The position numbers and the translations under genes were made by a program. This document shows, in pieces, positions 10,901 to 20,954 of a stretch of 64,000 nt of DNA (within the stretch, counting starts at the first letter, position 1; each line of letters begins with the position of its first letter). The stretch comes from Takakia lepidozioides. Its lineage: Eukaryota; Streptophyta; Takakiopsida; Takakiales; Takakiaceae. Location of the stretch: the NCBI GenBank assembly GCA_030704615.1, contig CM060733.1, forward strand, positions 13,392,001 through 13,456,000, read 5' to 3'. A model generated the notes under the pieces. The model saw only the letters and a list, made by a program, of their open reading frames with translations, was not told the DNA's origin and made no database searches.

Positions 10901-11820
10901 TCTGTGACCTTAGTCGTATAGATGCCTCAACTTTGCTTCATGGCCATCCCAGATACTTCCAGCTATATGTTGAAAAATTGTAGCTCAAACTGTAACATTT
11001 TTTTGTCATTCCAGAATACATAATCTTGATTCTATGTTGCCTTTTGAACAAAATGACTATCCTGAAACTTATAACACCCAAAATGTCAAAATGAACCATG
11101 TACATATATACATGTGGGTGGCTCCTAGTCTCCATACCATTTATAGCTCTGTCATATTGATAGATAATATCTTGGTGCATGAGAAGTGATTTTGATCTTG
11201 ATGTTGTTCAATGTGGTGAACATGGATTATGTTGTTATGCAGTTAACCTCAGATGTTCGTGAAATCATTATAATGGCGGTTGATTACTCATATGCAATAT
11301 TTGCACGTATTATTTATCATGAAACATATTCGTCTACCATAAAACATCCAACCGAGAACATTCTCTACGTAGACACTAACTAAGTTATGAAAGCCTTTAG
11401 AGGATGGGTCACAAGCCTTTCCATCCTCAACTACCAAGAAATATAAAGCTTGGACAGTTGAAGGAACATTTTGAAGGATTGAACAAAAGACCACCACATT
11501 ATGCACAACCACCCAAACAACTAGTTGGTAGCTCAAGTCGGCAAAACGTGTGGACTCTACTCTTGAAATTAAAGCTCAATATAGTGGTGGTTTTTTTTGT
11601 ATATTGGTGGTTTTTGGTGTAAGACTTCTATTCTTGGGATCATGAGGGAGCTAAAAAATCAAATGAAGCTGTTTGGCCTACTCTCCTCGAGAACAGACAT
11701 TGAATCACACTACCCCTTGCACATTCTCTCCCTATCTCTTTCATGTTTTGTTATTATTATTATTGTAGGATTTTTGTAAGGGAACACTTGGTATCGACAA
11801 GTGTTGGATCGTTATCATAA
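7970..11820. other. AT-rich stretch, no supportable gene
   Basis: I see no frame with protein-like composition, no recognisable element ends and no RNA gene. There is one small perfect hairpin (9340-9366). Scattered phrases between about 9040 and 9400 look like old retroelement or intron sequence, but nothing that names a family. Confidence 0.5.
9340..9366. other. Perfect 10-bp hairpin
   Basis: CCAAGTGAGG (9340-9349) pairs exactly with CCTCACTTGG (9357-9366) around a 7-base loop. It is isolated, with no T-run after it and no gene beside it, so a function is not indicated. Confidence 0.5.
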
Positions 11821-11829
11821 ACATTTCAT

Positions 11830-13180
11830 ACCAGCCAGGGTCTAGTATTGTCGGTGAAGAGGCCTCCTTCATACCTGGCACGTAATGGTATCAAAGTAGA
11901 TATTTAACTTTTAATGTACCAGTCTGGTATGTACATTGTTTTTGTTTGCCAGCCTGGTATGGTATGGTATCAGTATTGCAAATTTCAAATCTTATACTGG
12001 GGGTATATCAATACTGGTATCACTACAGCTCCATGCTGGAAATTTTGCATGGCAGGTATAATTTGAACAGATTAAAAAAATAAAAATAAAAATAAAAATA
12101 AAAACTGAATGCCGCACTTGAGCTGCTGAAGTTCACCACTTCAGCCTATGAGTGCCTTTATTGGCTGTGCCTTCTCAAGGCAGGACTACGCAAAGGGTTC
12201 AGCCGCTTTTTACGTTTTACCTCTTTTTCTTTCTTTTCTTTTTCTTTGATTTACTCTTCCAATTCGATCAAGACAGTTGCCACCAGAATATTCTGTCCCT
12301 ATTTCTAATGAATGACATCCCCTGGATGAACAGTTCACGGTCTTTAGGCCTGGAGTTCAACTTCTTGTGCATGCTTATGAGGATATTACCCGGCGTGCCA
12401 CCCGGGTGATTCAAGGCTCAAATCCTGTTACCGTGATATTTATTAATAAACACTGTGTGATCTTCCATATTTTACTATCTATTCATAATTACTAGAGGGC
12501 AAGGCTTGCATGAATTGCATGCATTTGTTTATAATAGCAAAGCTACAAAGATGGTAAGGAAAAAATAACCTTTCAAGAGCCATATAGGCTGATAAATGAG
12601 ACACTGCTCCGAGCCTAAGCAAATTTTTGTATAGCTTATTGATAAAATATTGATACCTAGGGTGCAAGCAACTGCGGAAGACAGAGAGTACTGGTATCAA
12701 CAAAGCTGCGTTCCTTGCAATACCCATGCTGGTCTGGTAGGAGCCCAGGTATTACCGTTTTACTATATTGCCCCCAATATGTTCTGCCCGAAGTACTCTG
12801 TTGCTTTCACCCGCCTGGTCTGGTACCCTGCTGCGATACCCTTACATGTGCTGACACCTCGCCTTGTCCCCATATACCGGTCTAACACTGGTATTGACCG
12901 CTCACAAATCAGGCCCCAAGACATGGGCCTTCCTAAAATGAGGCCCGGCAGGAGGCGGTAGCTAAGTAGGTACTGTCCGAGTTTCAGGAAGGGCCACTAT
13001 GAGGGCCTCACCCTGTATATATAAAGAAACAATGAGGAATTTGATGGCTGAGATTCTCTTAGTCGGACGGTTATAAAGATTAGGAACCATGCGCTGCGGA
13101 AGGTGCCTTGAGAGGATGAACCTTACATGGCATAAGGTGCCATCCTCACCTATCCATTCTAACGAAGGAAATCCTTGTCG
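11830..13180. repeat. Dispersed repeat, copy 1 (GGTAT-rich)
   Basis: The parts at 11830-12060 and 12650-12900 are rich in GGTAT and CTGGTATG words. The part at 12930-13160 matches 47790-47960 in the same orientation. Shared pieces include GAGGGCCTCACCCTGT, TTTGATGGCTG and CATAAGGTGCCATCCTCACC, in the same order with similar spacing. No coding capacity is seen. The class is unknown. It could be a nonautonomous DNA element or part of a solo LTR; I could not define its ends. Confidence 0.6.
12071..12105. repeat. (AAAAT)n microsatellite
   Basis: About five units of AAAAT/TAAAA in a row, just after a stretch rich in CTGGTAT words. Confidence 0.8.
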
Positions 13181-14805
13181 GGTCTGTAGGTAGAGAGGAA
13201 AAACTAACTTCACCTCTTTCCAAGTAAACCTCACATGAGCCCCACGCGCAATACTTACCACCCAACATGGTAGAGGATATGAGCATAGCAGCCGGGTGGC
13301 ACAGAGTACAGTATCCAACTAAGCTATCGTTTGGTAGTCTTCCACGCTTCAAACTTCTACCAGAATTATGGTACATACATCCATTCCGCGCCGGCAATCA
13401 ATCATCAATAATGGACTGTGTCAACATTTTCGGAATTCTAAACTATTTACTAGGGTGTGGTCGAACTCTTTAGAGTATATCAATATATCATGTTCAATTT
13501 GTGGTCCTAATTTGTGCAGCAGATCAATATCAGACCCCATCTGAGTAACATATCATGCAAAATAAACCAATATTTTTTTAGTTCTGGCGTTCAAATAATC
13601 TGGCTTTTGGACCACAACTTAATCAAACTATCTTTTGTATAGGAGGAAGGGTCTCTCTTGAGACCCCTCCCCTGTGTAAAGAATCATGATATTTTGCCAA
13701 TTGCTGAGTACCTTCTGAATTTCGTAAGGTATTTTGCCAGCGTGGCAGGGACCTTACTGGGCCGGACTCAGGTACAGTGCAATCTCCTGCCCTATAAACT
13801 ATAAACGACCTAAAAATGAACTAAGAAAAATATCATGGTTCCTTTACATACACCCCAAACAAAAGGCACCTATCTACAATCTGACTTCCACGTCACTTAC
13901 ACCACACGCCGACATGATGTTATTTTCCACCGCGTTGCATAATCAACTCTACCGATTTGCCCTCAACACCACCAATTTGCCCTCAACAACGGGGCAGATG
14001 CCACAAACATTTGAATACATCGTCGTCATCGCCACTGTTGCTGTCCATCACCCACCTCACTTTCTCAGCTGCTTCTTTCAGTAATTAAGTATTATGGATC
14101 CCCATGGTCCAAAACCAAAACGACCTACCTTCACGTGGCCTATTGTCAACACCCGCATCTGGATCAGAGGTTTTTTTTTTTTTTTAAATTCGGAAAATAG
14201 CACAAGTGGCTACAGAGTTTTGCAAAAATTAGGCATATATTCTGTTCATCCATTCAAATTAGGACAGAATCATCCACATCCATTCATATCATCCATATTT
14301 GGTGAATTCATCCATAACAATTATTATTTTTGGAGAAATTTGGCGATTTCATCCATGAAAAACATGGAATTTGCTACGGAATATGCTTTTCTATTTTTTG
14401 AGGTTGCCATTTGGCGAAAATTCCCCAAAAAAAAAAACGCTGATCTGGCTGCGGTGGGTGCCTTATATTGATTTAATCGCGTTGCGTGATAAAATAGAAA
14501 AACAAAAGTCTTGCAGCATGTTATTGTTGGACGGATTATCCATCACAGTACGCCGTGAGTGTAAACCTTATGGCAGCCTACGGGCATCAAGGGTTTTATT
14601 TTTTTCCCTTCAATAATTCGAATAAATTAACTGGCAGGGCCATTGCCCGTGTTCCTCAAAAAAAAAAAAAAACAAAAGAAAATGCGGACTCAAGGTAGTA
14701 CTCTGTAAGAATAGTCGTGACCGGCCGGTTTATTCCATTTGTTTCCCGTTTACGATAATAGTTTGACTGTATTTCATCATTTCTGAGTAGAGAATAGTAA
14801 AGGCT

Positions 14806-15317
14806 ATGGTATACTCACCTAACCTAGCCCCCATCCGACAGGTGGCATTGTACGTGGCGAGATGCGCTGGAGTGAAAGAGCGCACGTCGCGTGCCGGCAA
14901 GTGCCGATTTCACTATCGAGGTGCTGTGTTGTTGAGGATGTGGAATCCGCGAACGAGTGGATGCGGATGGCTTTTCGAGGGCTCAAGCGACGTGACAGGC
15001 GACAGTCTTCCGGAGACCACAGAGGATCCCTATCCCCAGTCTGTAGGAATTCGTTGATAGCCCTGCAAGATCTAGACGTTTGAAGCCAGCGCCTTTCTGA
15101 TCAGTTGGAGCTGTGCAGGAGTTGCTTGGAGCAGGAAATTGCCATCCATGATCCCGCTTTCCTGTCAAATTTGCAGAAACTAGAGTTCAAGCTTCAGACT
15201 CCAGAGAAAATTGCACCCGAATTTGGGTCTGTTGCAAGTTGCCAGGAGCTCAGAGCAGTAGGGGACTGAATGATTCTTCGATTTTTCTCAATTCTTCAGG
15301 AACTGATCGTAGACATA
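14806..15317 (+). promoter_or_regulatory. Leader/promoter region of the RING-H2 gene
   Basis: This GC-richer stretch directly precedes the RING-H2 start codon and lacks a convincing coding frame. It is the probable 5' UTR and proximal promoter. Poly-T (about 14171) and poly-A (about 14658) runs lie upstream of it. No TATA box could be assigned with confidence. Confidence 0.3.
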
Positions 15318-15929
15318 ATGGGATTCCCGGGTATGTATGGAGGTGTGGTGTCAGTGATGATTATCAACACGGTGTTGTCGCTAGCGGCGATGAAGGATGC
15401 AGTGTCTTCAGCGATTCACCAAGCTGTGCGGCGGGGGGGGCAGGATGAACCACCACCTGAGAGGTCAGATCCTAGCACTAACAATCACCCAGTTGTGGAT
15501 GTTGACTACGCTGGAGACATAAGAACGTATATGGATGAGATACGGCAGACACTGCCGGTGGTTGTGTTTAATCCTTTGGAGGCCGGCTTTGCAAGCAAGC
15601 CGGATGCACAGTGCGCCGTTTGTTTGTGTGAATTCACAGACGGGGAAGAGGTTCGACAGCTCCCACATTGTGACCACATCTACCACAGGGGATGCTTGGA
15701 TAGATGGCTTGACCACCATCACACAACCTGCCCGCTCTGCCGAGCGTCTCTTGTGATTGAGGAATTGGCCAAGAAGCAGAGGCAGAGAGAAGACGAGCTA
15801 GCTATGGAGTTGACGGTGTGGTTCTCTTCCTACCATGCGCTTGGCCTTCGAGGGCCCTGGTGGCACCCCCACAACAGGGACAGCGGTAGCGCCGGTAGCG
15901 GCCTCGACTACGTTCAATGGATGCACTAA
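15318..15929 (+). CDS. RING-H2 E3 ubiquitin ligase, BRH1/RHA/XERICO-like
   Basis: An intronless gene of 203 residues. The start at 15318 is preferred over one 48 bases upstream because MGFPG at the N-terminus matches the MGFP start usual in BRH1, RHA and XERICO proteins. A hydrophobic stretch (VVSVMIINTVLSLAA, about residues 8-22) should act as a membrane anchor. The RING-H2 finger spans residues 99-141: CAVC, then C-D-H, H-I-Y-H, RGC and CPLC supply the eight zinc ligands. WLDHHHTTCPLC carries the conserved Trp used for E2 binding. The tail after the finger is charged, then Gly/Trp/His-rich. In the family, these proteins move ubiquitin from an E2 to a target, often in hormone or stress responses. 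The substrate is unknown. There is no frameshift or stop, so this looks functional. Confidence 0.88.
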   Translation: MGFPGMYGGVVSVMIINTVLSLAAMKDAVSSAIHQAVRRGGQDEPPPERSDPSTNNHPVVDVDYAGDIRTYMDEIRQTLPVVVFNPLEAGFASKPDAQCAVCLCEFTDGEEVRQLPHCDHIYHRGCLDRWLDHHHTTCPLCRASLVIEELAKKQRQREDELAMELTVWFSSYHALGLRGPWWHPHNRDSGSAGSGLDYVQWMH

Positions 15930-17700
15930 GAAATTACGTCTTCAGCCTGCTTGCTTCAACTGCGCACACATCTGAGTCCTATGAGATGTGCTGCAGACGG
16001 CTCAAGCCTGTTTTGAACCTGGCCGCACATACTGAAAAGATATGCATTCTAGTAAGATTTTTAAGTGGAAGGAGGATGATGTGGTCACAGCTGTATGTTG
16101 TGGTCCTTCCCCCCCAAGGTTTGGTGATCCTTCCCTTACCCGGGTGTTCAGGATAGGGAGTGGTGAAGCTTGGACCTGTCTACAGTGTTCCACTCTTGCA
16201 GAAGCTCGAGTTCCCAGTTGGTGTCCGAATTACGACACTCAAGGCATTCGACGGCCCAGTGGCTATTGCTTACTCCTTGCTCGGGCTTGGGGCGGTCTTT
16301 ACATCCTAATAATTACTCTGGTGCCTGAAAATGTTGAGCTTTTCACGAGAACTCAGATCTGGTATGCAAAAGCTTTATACTGGTGGCTAGCTGTCCCAAC
16401 TTCATGGGCTAGAGCGGAGGCGGCACAGAGCTACATATGCGAATGCAGAAAATCAGTGTGAAGCCTTAAAGGCACCGATCGTAGTTAGTGGCCTTCCAGT
16501 CTGTAGCAGATGCTGGGGAGCAGGCCTCAGATTAGAAAGCACCCAGGCTGTGCTTACATTATTTTCAGGCCGCTCCCAGAACGACCCACTGTATATAGTA
16601 GATGATGGGGAATACATCTTTACATACTTACATTTGACGAAGTTCAATGCTTGTTCTTATTTCTGACATTTGTGGTCACTGGTATTTCCCCACAACTTTC
16701 TGCCAATGCTCTCGTCACTGAGCTTCATGATAAGGAAGCCAAGGTCGGTATTGAGTTGCAAACACTGGTAAGCTCTTTCGATTTGCTGACAGGTTGTAGG
16801 CCTTCAGCTTGGTCCATGGGTATCCTGTGAGTTTTGCTGAACTTCGAGAGTAGCATTTGAGAGGGCTTTGACTATCACATTTTTGGAGTAACAGTGGCCA
16901 CTGACGGTTCGATCAGGCATATTGTTGTCCAGAAGGTGAACGGAACCATGAGGGTCTGCTTCCTGGTCATTGTTCCCCAGAGTTTGTAACACTGATACAG
17001 AGCACTGGAGTGGAGGTGAGTTAAGCATGTTTAACTTTCGCCTTGCACAGACACACCCCGTATAGACTTCTCCAAGCCCACTAACCAAAAGAATTCATCT
17101 TGGGATCAAATTCAAATTCAAATATTCAGCTCAAAAATGTACCCCCAACATTCCAATCAATATTGCTTTTGCTGCAGACTCTGAGGGCAACCTGCAACTT
17201 AGAGGTTCCTTGGACATACATAAGCAATCCTTATTCCCCATCAGAGTGCAGGACGGGAAAGGGAATGCCAACCCATCCCCAACGACAGGGCAGGAAATGC
17301 AATGGGCTTTACACTCTTCCTTTACCTGATTTTTTTCGTACCCTGCCCTGTAGTTTGACCCGGGGGAAAGGAGCTAGAGGGACGAGCACCAATCTTCTCA
17401 GTTTTCCCTTGCTCCCTGTCTTGTTTGTCACAAACGGACTTTCTTTGGCTCTTCACACTTGTCAAATCCCATCCTATCTGCTCCCTGGCATGTTCTGGTT
17501 ACTCCCATCTCACATAGCACCTCCTCTTTGCTTCTCTGTCTGATTTCTTTATTCTTAGTGTAGCTAGTATGCTCTGGTTCCAGGGAAGTTCCCCCTCAGT
17601 TAGCCTTCACGGCTTGGTGGTTATTTTTTCCACCTGTTGTGACTTTTATTTTATTTTATTCTAGCGACGACCAAAGGTTGAAAGCTAGTTTAGCGTAGAG
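15930..17700. other. 3' flank of the RING-H2 gene and non-genic DNA
   Basis: The first several hundred bases are probably the 3' UTR. Several open frames of 80-150 codons occur (for example 16042-16461 and 17100-17543 on the plus strand), but their composition is not protein-like and they match no family I know. No element ends or RNA genes were seen. Confidence 0.4.
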
Positions 17701-17726
17701 CAGGAATAGGGTACCATAGTGCCACA

Positions 17727-17915
17727 TCATCGTCGCCACATCATCGTCGCCACGTCAGTCATCGTAGCCAGGTCATCGTCGTCGTCAAATTCTTTGGAAT
17801 CTGCCTGGACGGCCCGCGCGAAATAAGCCAATAGAAATCGCCGTGCCAACTTTTTCGGAACTGCCAACAATGCCCGGATCTTGATCTTCTTGAACTGCAG
17901 GAGCTTTGCCGCCAT
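17727..17915 (-). CDS. Possible first exon of an unknown gene
   Basis: The minus strand reads a methionine start followed by MAAKLLQFKKIKIRALLAVP and KKLARRFLLAYFARAVQADS, then an acidic run. It is basic, hydrophobic and amphipathic, like an organelle-targeting or membrane-proximal N-terminus. The far end is made of TCATCGTCG repeats and is probably not coding. There is no homology I can name and no downstream exon was found on this strand. It overlaps no other good frame. Confidence 0.2.
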   Translation of the reverse strand: MAAKLLQFKKIKIRALLAVPKKLARRFLLAYFARAVQADSKEFDDDDDLATMTDVATMMWRR

Positions 17916-18087
17916 CGTTCACCTTGCAAGCTGCAAGCTCTCAACGAATTGAGGAAATCCATGCTGAGGTAGATTGTAGCCCTGCGTTGTCTTTTACGTT
18001 CCTGTCGTCTCTCACAGTCACCCGTTCCTGCATTTTCCCAACGGACCCATATCCCAGAATGCACACATTGGCCCTCACATGCATCAG

Positions 18088-18249
18088 GTTTTGCAACGGC
18101 GGCGGAGGATGAGGGTTCATCTGCAGGAGCTTCGTCCTGGATGCAGAGGCTGAAGAGTGTGTTCAAGAGCAAGACACCTTCATCAGATTCTTCTCAATCG
18201 GATACTTCTAAAGAAAAGTCTGTGTCTCAGCATAACCTTACAATGGAAA
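18088..18249 (+). CDS. Orphan exon, mature N-terminus of a mitochondrial-type protein
   Basis: It is bounded by an acceptor (GCATCAG at 18087) and a donor (GAAA then GTGAGT at 18250). It reads GFATAAEDEGSSAGASSWMQ followed by RLKSVFKSKTPSSDSSQSD. An (R)xF-A-T-A-A sequence followed by an acidic linker is typical of the point where a plant mitochondrial presequence is cut. I cannot name the protein. The DNA after 18350 is PPR and LINE debris in the other orientation, so the rest of the gene is either far away or lost. Confidence 0.4.
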
Positions 18250-18409
18250 GTGAGTGCCATTCTACTGTGTCGCTAGGTGCTCTGCAACAGATTCAACAAT
18301 CTAATATCATAAAATGCCCTCACTTGCACAATGTGACTGCTGGGAGTTGATCAGTATGAACCGTTGGATCACTTTGTTTATTTATTGCAAAGGACACTTC
18401 ACGAATTTC

Positions 18410-18700
18410 TTAGCTGAATGAAATGATGGTGCAGACAAGTCTGCTTCTGGTACCAATTTGGCTTATAGGAGACAATGGCGGATATGCTTCTTCCAGCAAC
18501 ATGCGACTGCAGGAAGGAACCCAGTAGGTGTAAATTGGAGACTGAAGAGACAATACCCTAAAGCCTAGACTGGGCCTGCATTGACACCACATCTCGTTCA
18601 GCCATAGTGTTGAACACTCCCTTGGCATCCTCGATGCACCCACATTTGGCATACATGTCCACCAAGGCAGGGGCAGTGTTCAGAATGACATCTGGTAATC
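18410..18700 (-). pseudogene. PPR fragment
   Basis: The minus strand between about 18700 and 18590 encodes a PLS-type PPR piece (VDMYAKCGCIEDAKGVFNTM then AERDVVS). It is cut by frame changes at both ends. It is a short relic of the same family as the array at 20.9-23.2 kb. Confidence 0.75.
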
Positions 18701-18754
18701 TGACAAACATTCTCCTTTTAGAATTGTTCCAGCAAATGCCCCAACCCTACTAAC

Positions 18755-18867
18755 TTAGAGGCTGTAGTGTCCAAAGCCATGTCCGTTTCCAGAAAATTGT
18801 CTGATGAAAATGAAGTTAGGCAGAAAACTTCCCTGGACTTGTTTCCAGTCTGTGACATAGGGGAGGA
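18755..18867 (+). pseudogene. LINE ORF2 fragment interrupted by a CACTA end
   Basis: The plus-strand peptide VSKAMSVSRKLSDENEVRQK, and the bases around it, match the copy at about 29790-29890. That match includes the shared phrases CTTCCCTG and TTTCCAGT and the ending GAGGAC. At 29890 the sequence continues TTTGAGGATGATC. Here it changes at once into CACTAGAAG, so this LINE piece was split by the element that starts at 18868. Confidence 0.6.
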
Positions 18868-19060
18868 CACTAGAAGAGAAACCGGCTTTTTCCACGGCTT
18901 TTTCCACACTTTTTGCTGTGGAATCAGCCACAGTCCACACCTGCCGTGGGTGTAAGGAACGACTAGTGCTTTCGGACACCCCGTGGACGGCCTGGCTCTC
19001 GGGTGGCCCTGTGGAAAAGTCCACGGGAGGCTTTTTCCATGGGTGGGCTTTTTTCACGGG
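18868..19060. mobile_element. CACTA (En/Spm) element terminus
   Basis: It starts CACTAGAAGAGAAACCGGC, the expected CACTA-type terminal inverted repeat. Subterminal inverted words follow (CCACACTTTTTGCTGTGG; GTCCACACCTGCCGTGGGTG). The same layout is found at 23662. No matching right end (CCGGTTTCTCTTCTAGTG) was found, so the element is truncated or its right end has decayed. CACGG and CCATGGGTGG words continue to about 19060. Confidence 0.6.
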
Positions 19061-19310
19061 GAGCATGGTGACATGGCTGCTGACATGGCCGATGGCATAG
19101 CTGACATGGCAAAGTGTGAAAAAGGCCAGTGTGGCATGTTTCACGACGGATTTCACATCTTGAACAAGCCACTATGCGACACGTGTCATATTTCACACCT
19201 TCAACAAGTCACTATGCAACACGTGTTCGTTCCTGTGTGGTGGTACACATTAATTAATTAATTATTTGCTTTCCAATATTAAGTTTGAATATTAATGGAT
19301 TTAATTTATT

Positions 19311-19317
19311 GTTATTG

Positions 19318-19348
<31 letters not shown>

Positions 19349-19349
19349 A
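19311..19349. repeat. (TTA)n microsatellite
   Basis: About a dozen TTA units in a row, in AT-rich DNA. Confidence 0.9.
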
Positions 19350-19539
19350 GGAAAAATGGACAGTGGCCTAGATGAGAACATTATTAAATAACAAAATATT
19401 GAAATTATGTTTTTAGAAATTATATTTATTTGCTCAGATACCAAAACACACCTTTTGCAGGGAAGGAGAGTTTGCCTTAGTGTCTATGCTGAGTTGCGTC
19501 TCCTACTCTCTGTAATCTAATAGACATTCACCTTTTTCC

Positions 19540-20290
19540 CTCGGTTGTCCCACCCTTGACTGCGGTCAGAAAAGCATTCATTCCACAGCTTCTCCTCATC
19601 TCTGTTACATGTTTCTGGATACTTTCCTGTTGTCACTTTGGCAGTATCATGTCAAAATCACTCCAAACTATGTACCATCTACCCATGCAGGTTTCTTGTA
19701 GCTAACCCTCCACAGGGAATCATAAGTAATCTGGAGCTTGAAATCTGGCCCTCTTGGATGACACTCTATCCCTGCTCCTTCAACTATCCATGCCTCTGCA
19801 CAGATCATGCATACATCCTTGCATTGCTGTTAGCAGCTGACAATGGCAGCCTAGATTTGTTCCAGCAAACACCCAACTCAACTTATCACACCAGTTCCTA
19901 TTCTCAATTGCATCTACCACTCTGTAATCCAAAGGCATTTACCTTCCAAGACGGTTGTCCCAACATTGACTAGGATCAGAAAAGTATTCATTCCACAGCT
20001 TCTCCTCTCTGTTACCTATTTCTGGATACTTTCCTATTGTCACTTTGGCAGTATCATGTCAAAGTCACTCCAAACTATCAAAGGTTCACTCAACCACCTA
20101 ACTTGCAGAGAATTCTTAAAACATGAAAATTTAGGGCGATTATGATAAGAGGGGAAAACAGAGTGAAATGGGTTGAAGAAGGTGCCTTGATTAACATTGC
20201 CTGATTTTATCAATTGTGCCGCTGCTGCTGCGGCTTCCAGTTGACCATCTACCCATGAGGTTTCTTGGAGCAATTTTTCCACGGGGAATC
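19540..20290 (-). pseudogene. OSB-like (PDF-motif) relic, two partial modules
   Basis: On the minus strand, 20040-19950 reads GKYPEIGNREEKLWNEYFSD then PSQCWDNR. Region 19760-19682 reads GPDFKLQITYDSLWRVSYKK then PAW. Region 20290-20220 reads WVDGQLEAAAAAAQLIKSG. Together these match the C-terminal PDF motif of organellar single-stranded DNA-binding (OSB) proteins: a Trp/Phe start, P-x-x-W-W-D-N-R, then P-D-F-K and L-W, then W-V. In known plants OSB proteins act on organellar DNA recombination. The pieces are separated by intron-like gaps and frame changes, so this is a relic. It lies just downstream of PPR sequence on the same strand. Confidence 0.65.
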
Positions 20291-20623
20291 ACCCCTTCCC
20301 GCATCATTGCTCATAGGTCTCCAAAGCCTCCATCCGCGCCCTTGCTGTGCATATCCTGCAATCATCGCACTCCACGACACCACATCTCGTTCAGCCATAC
20401 TGTCAAACACTTCCTTTGCATCCTCGATGCACCCACATTTGGCATACATGCAGTCCACCAGGGCAGTGTTCAGAATGACATTGGGTACAATTCCAGATTT
20501 GACGATGTCACCATGGACCTCTTTGCCCTTTTCCAGAGCTCCCAGGCTTGCACATGCATTACAAACAAATGTGATGTGGTTGGGCTTCACCCCTTCGCGC
20601 AACAGTTGCTCATAGGTCTCCAA
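20249..20623 (-). pseudogene. PPR fragment (PLS type)
   Basis: A 124-residue minus-strand frame with nearly canonical PPR units: REGVKPNHITFVCNACASLG, then ALEKGKEVHGDIVKSGIVPN, then MYAKCGCIEDAKEVFDSMAE and RDVVSWSAMIAGYAQQGRG. One extra residue pair (VDC before MYAKCG) and a change of frame after GRG break it. The family binds RNA in mitochondria or plastids. This piece lacks a start and any E or DYW tail. It joins OSB-like sequence at its 3' side. Confidence 0.8.
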
Positions 20624-20954
20624 AGCATTCCTACCACACCCATGTTAAATCCTGCCAACATTATATTCAACGTGATCAAAGTTCGTTGAGGCATTCCGTT
20701 GAACACTCGGTGTGCATTCATGATGCTCCTGCACTTAACACATGTTCACAAGGGGGTTGAGGAGAAAAACACTTGGTGTGAATCCACTTTGGATAATGTG
20801 ACTGAAATGCTCCTTGGTTTAAAGGTTGTAGAGCCTCTTTCAGTCTGCCTGCCTCACAAAGCATCTTCACATGCCCAGAAGAGCAAGAAGAGGCATTATG
20901 GACTCCCTCTCTTGATCCTCTTTTAGAAGCTGTGGTATGGTTGAGGTGCCTGAT

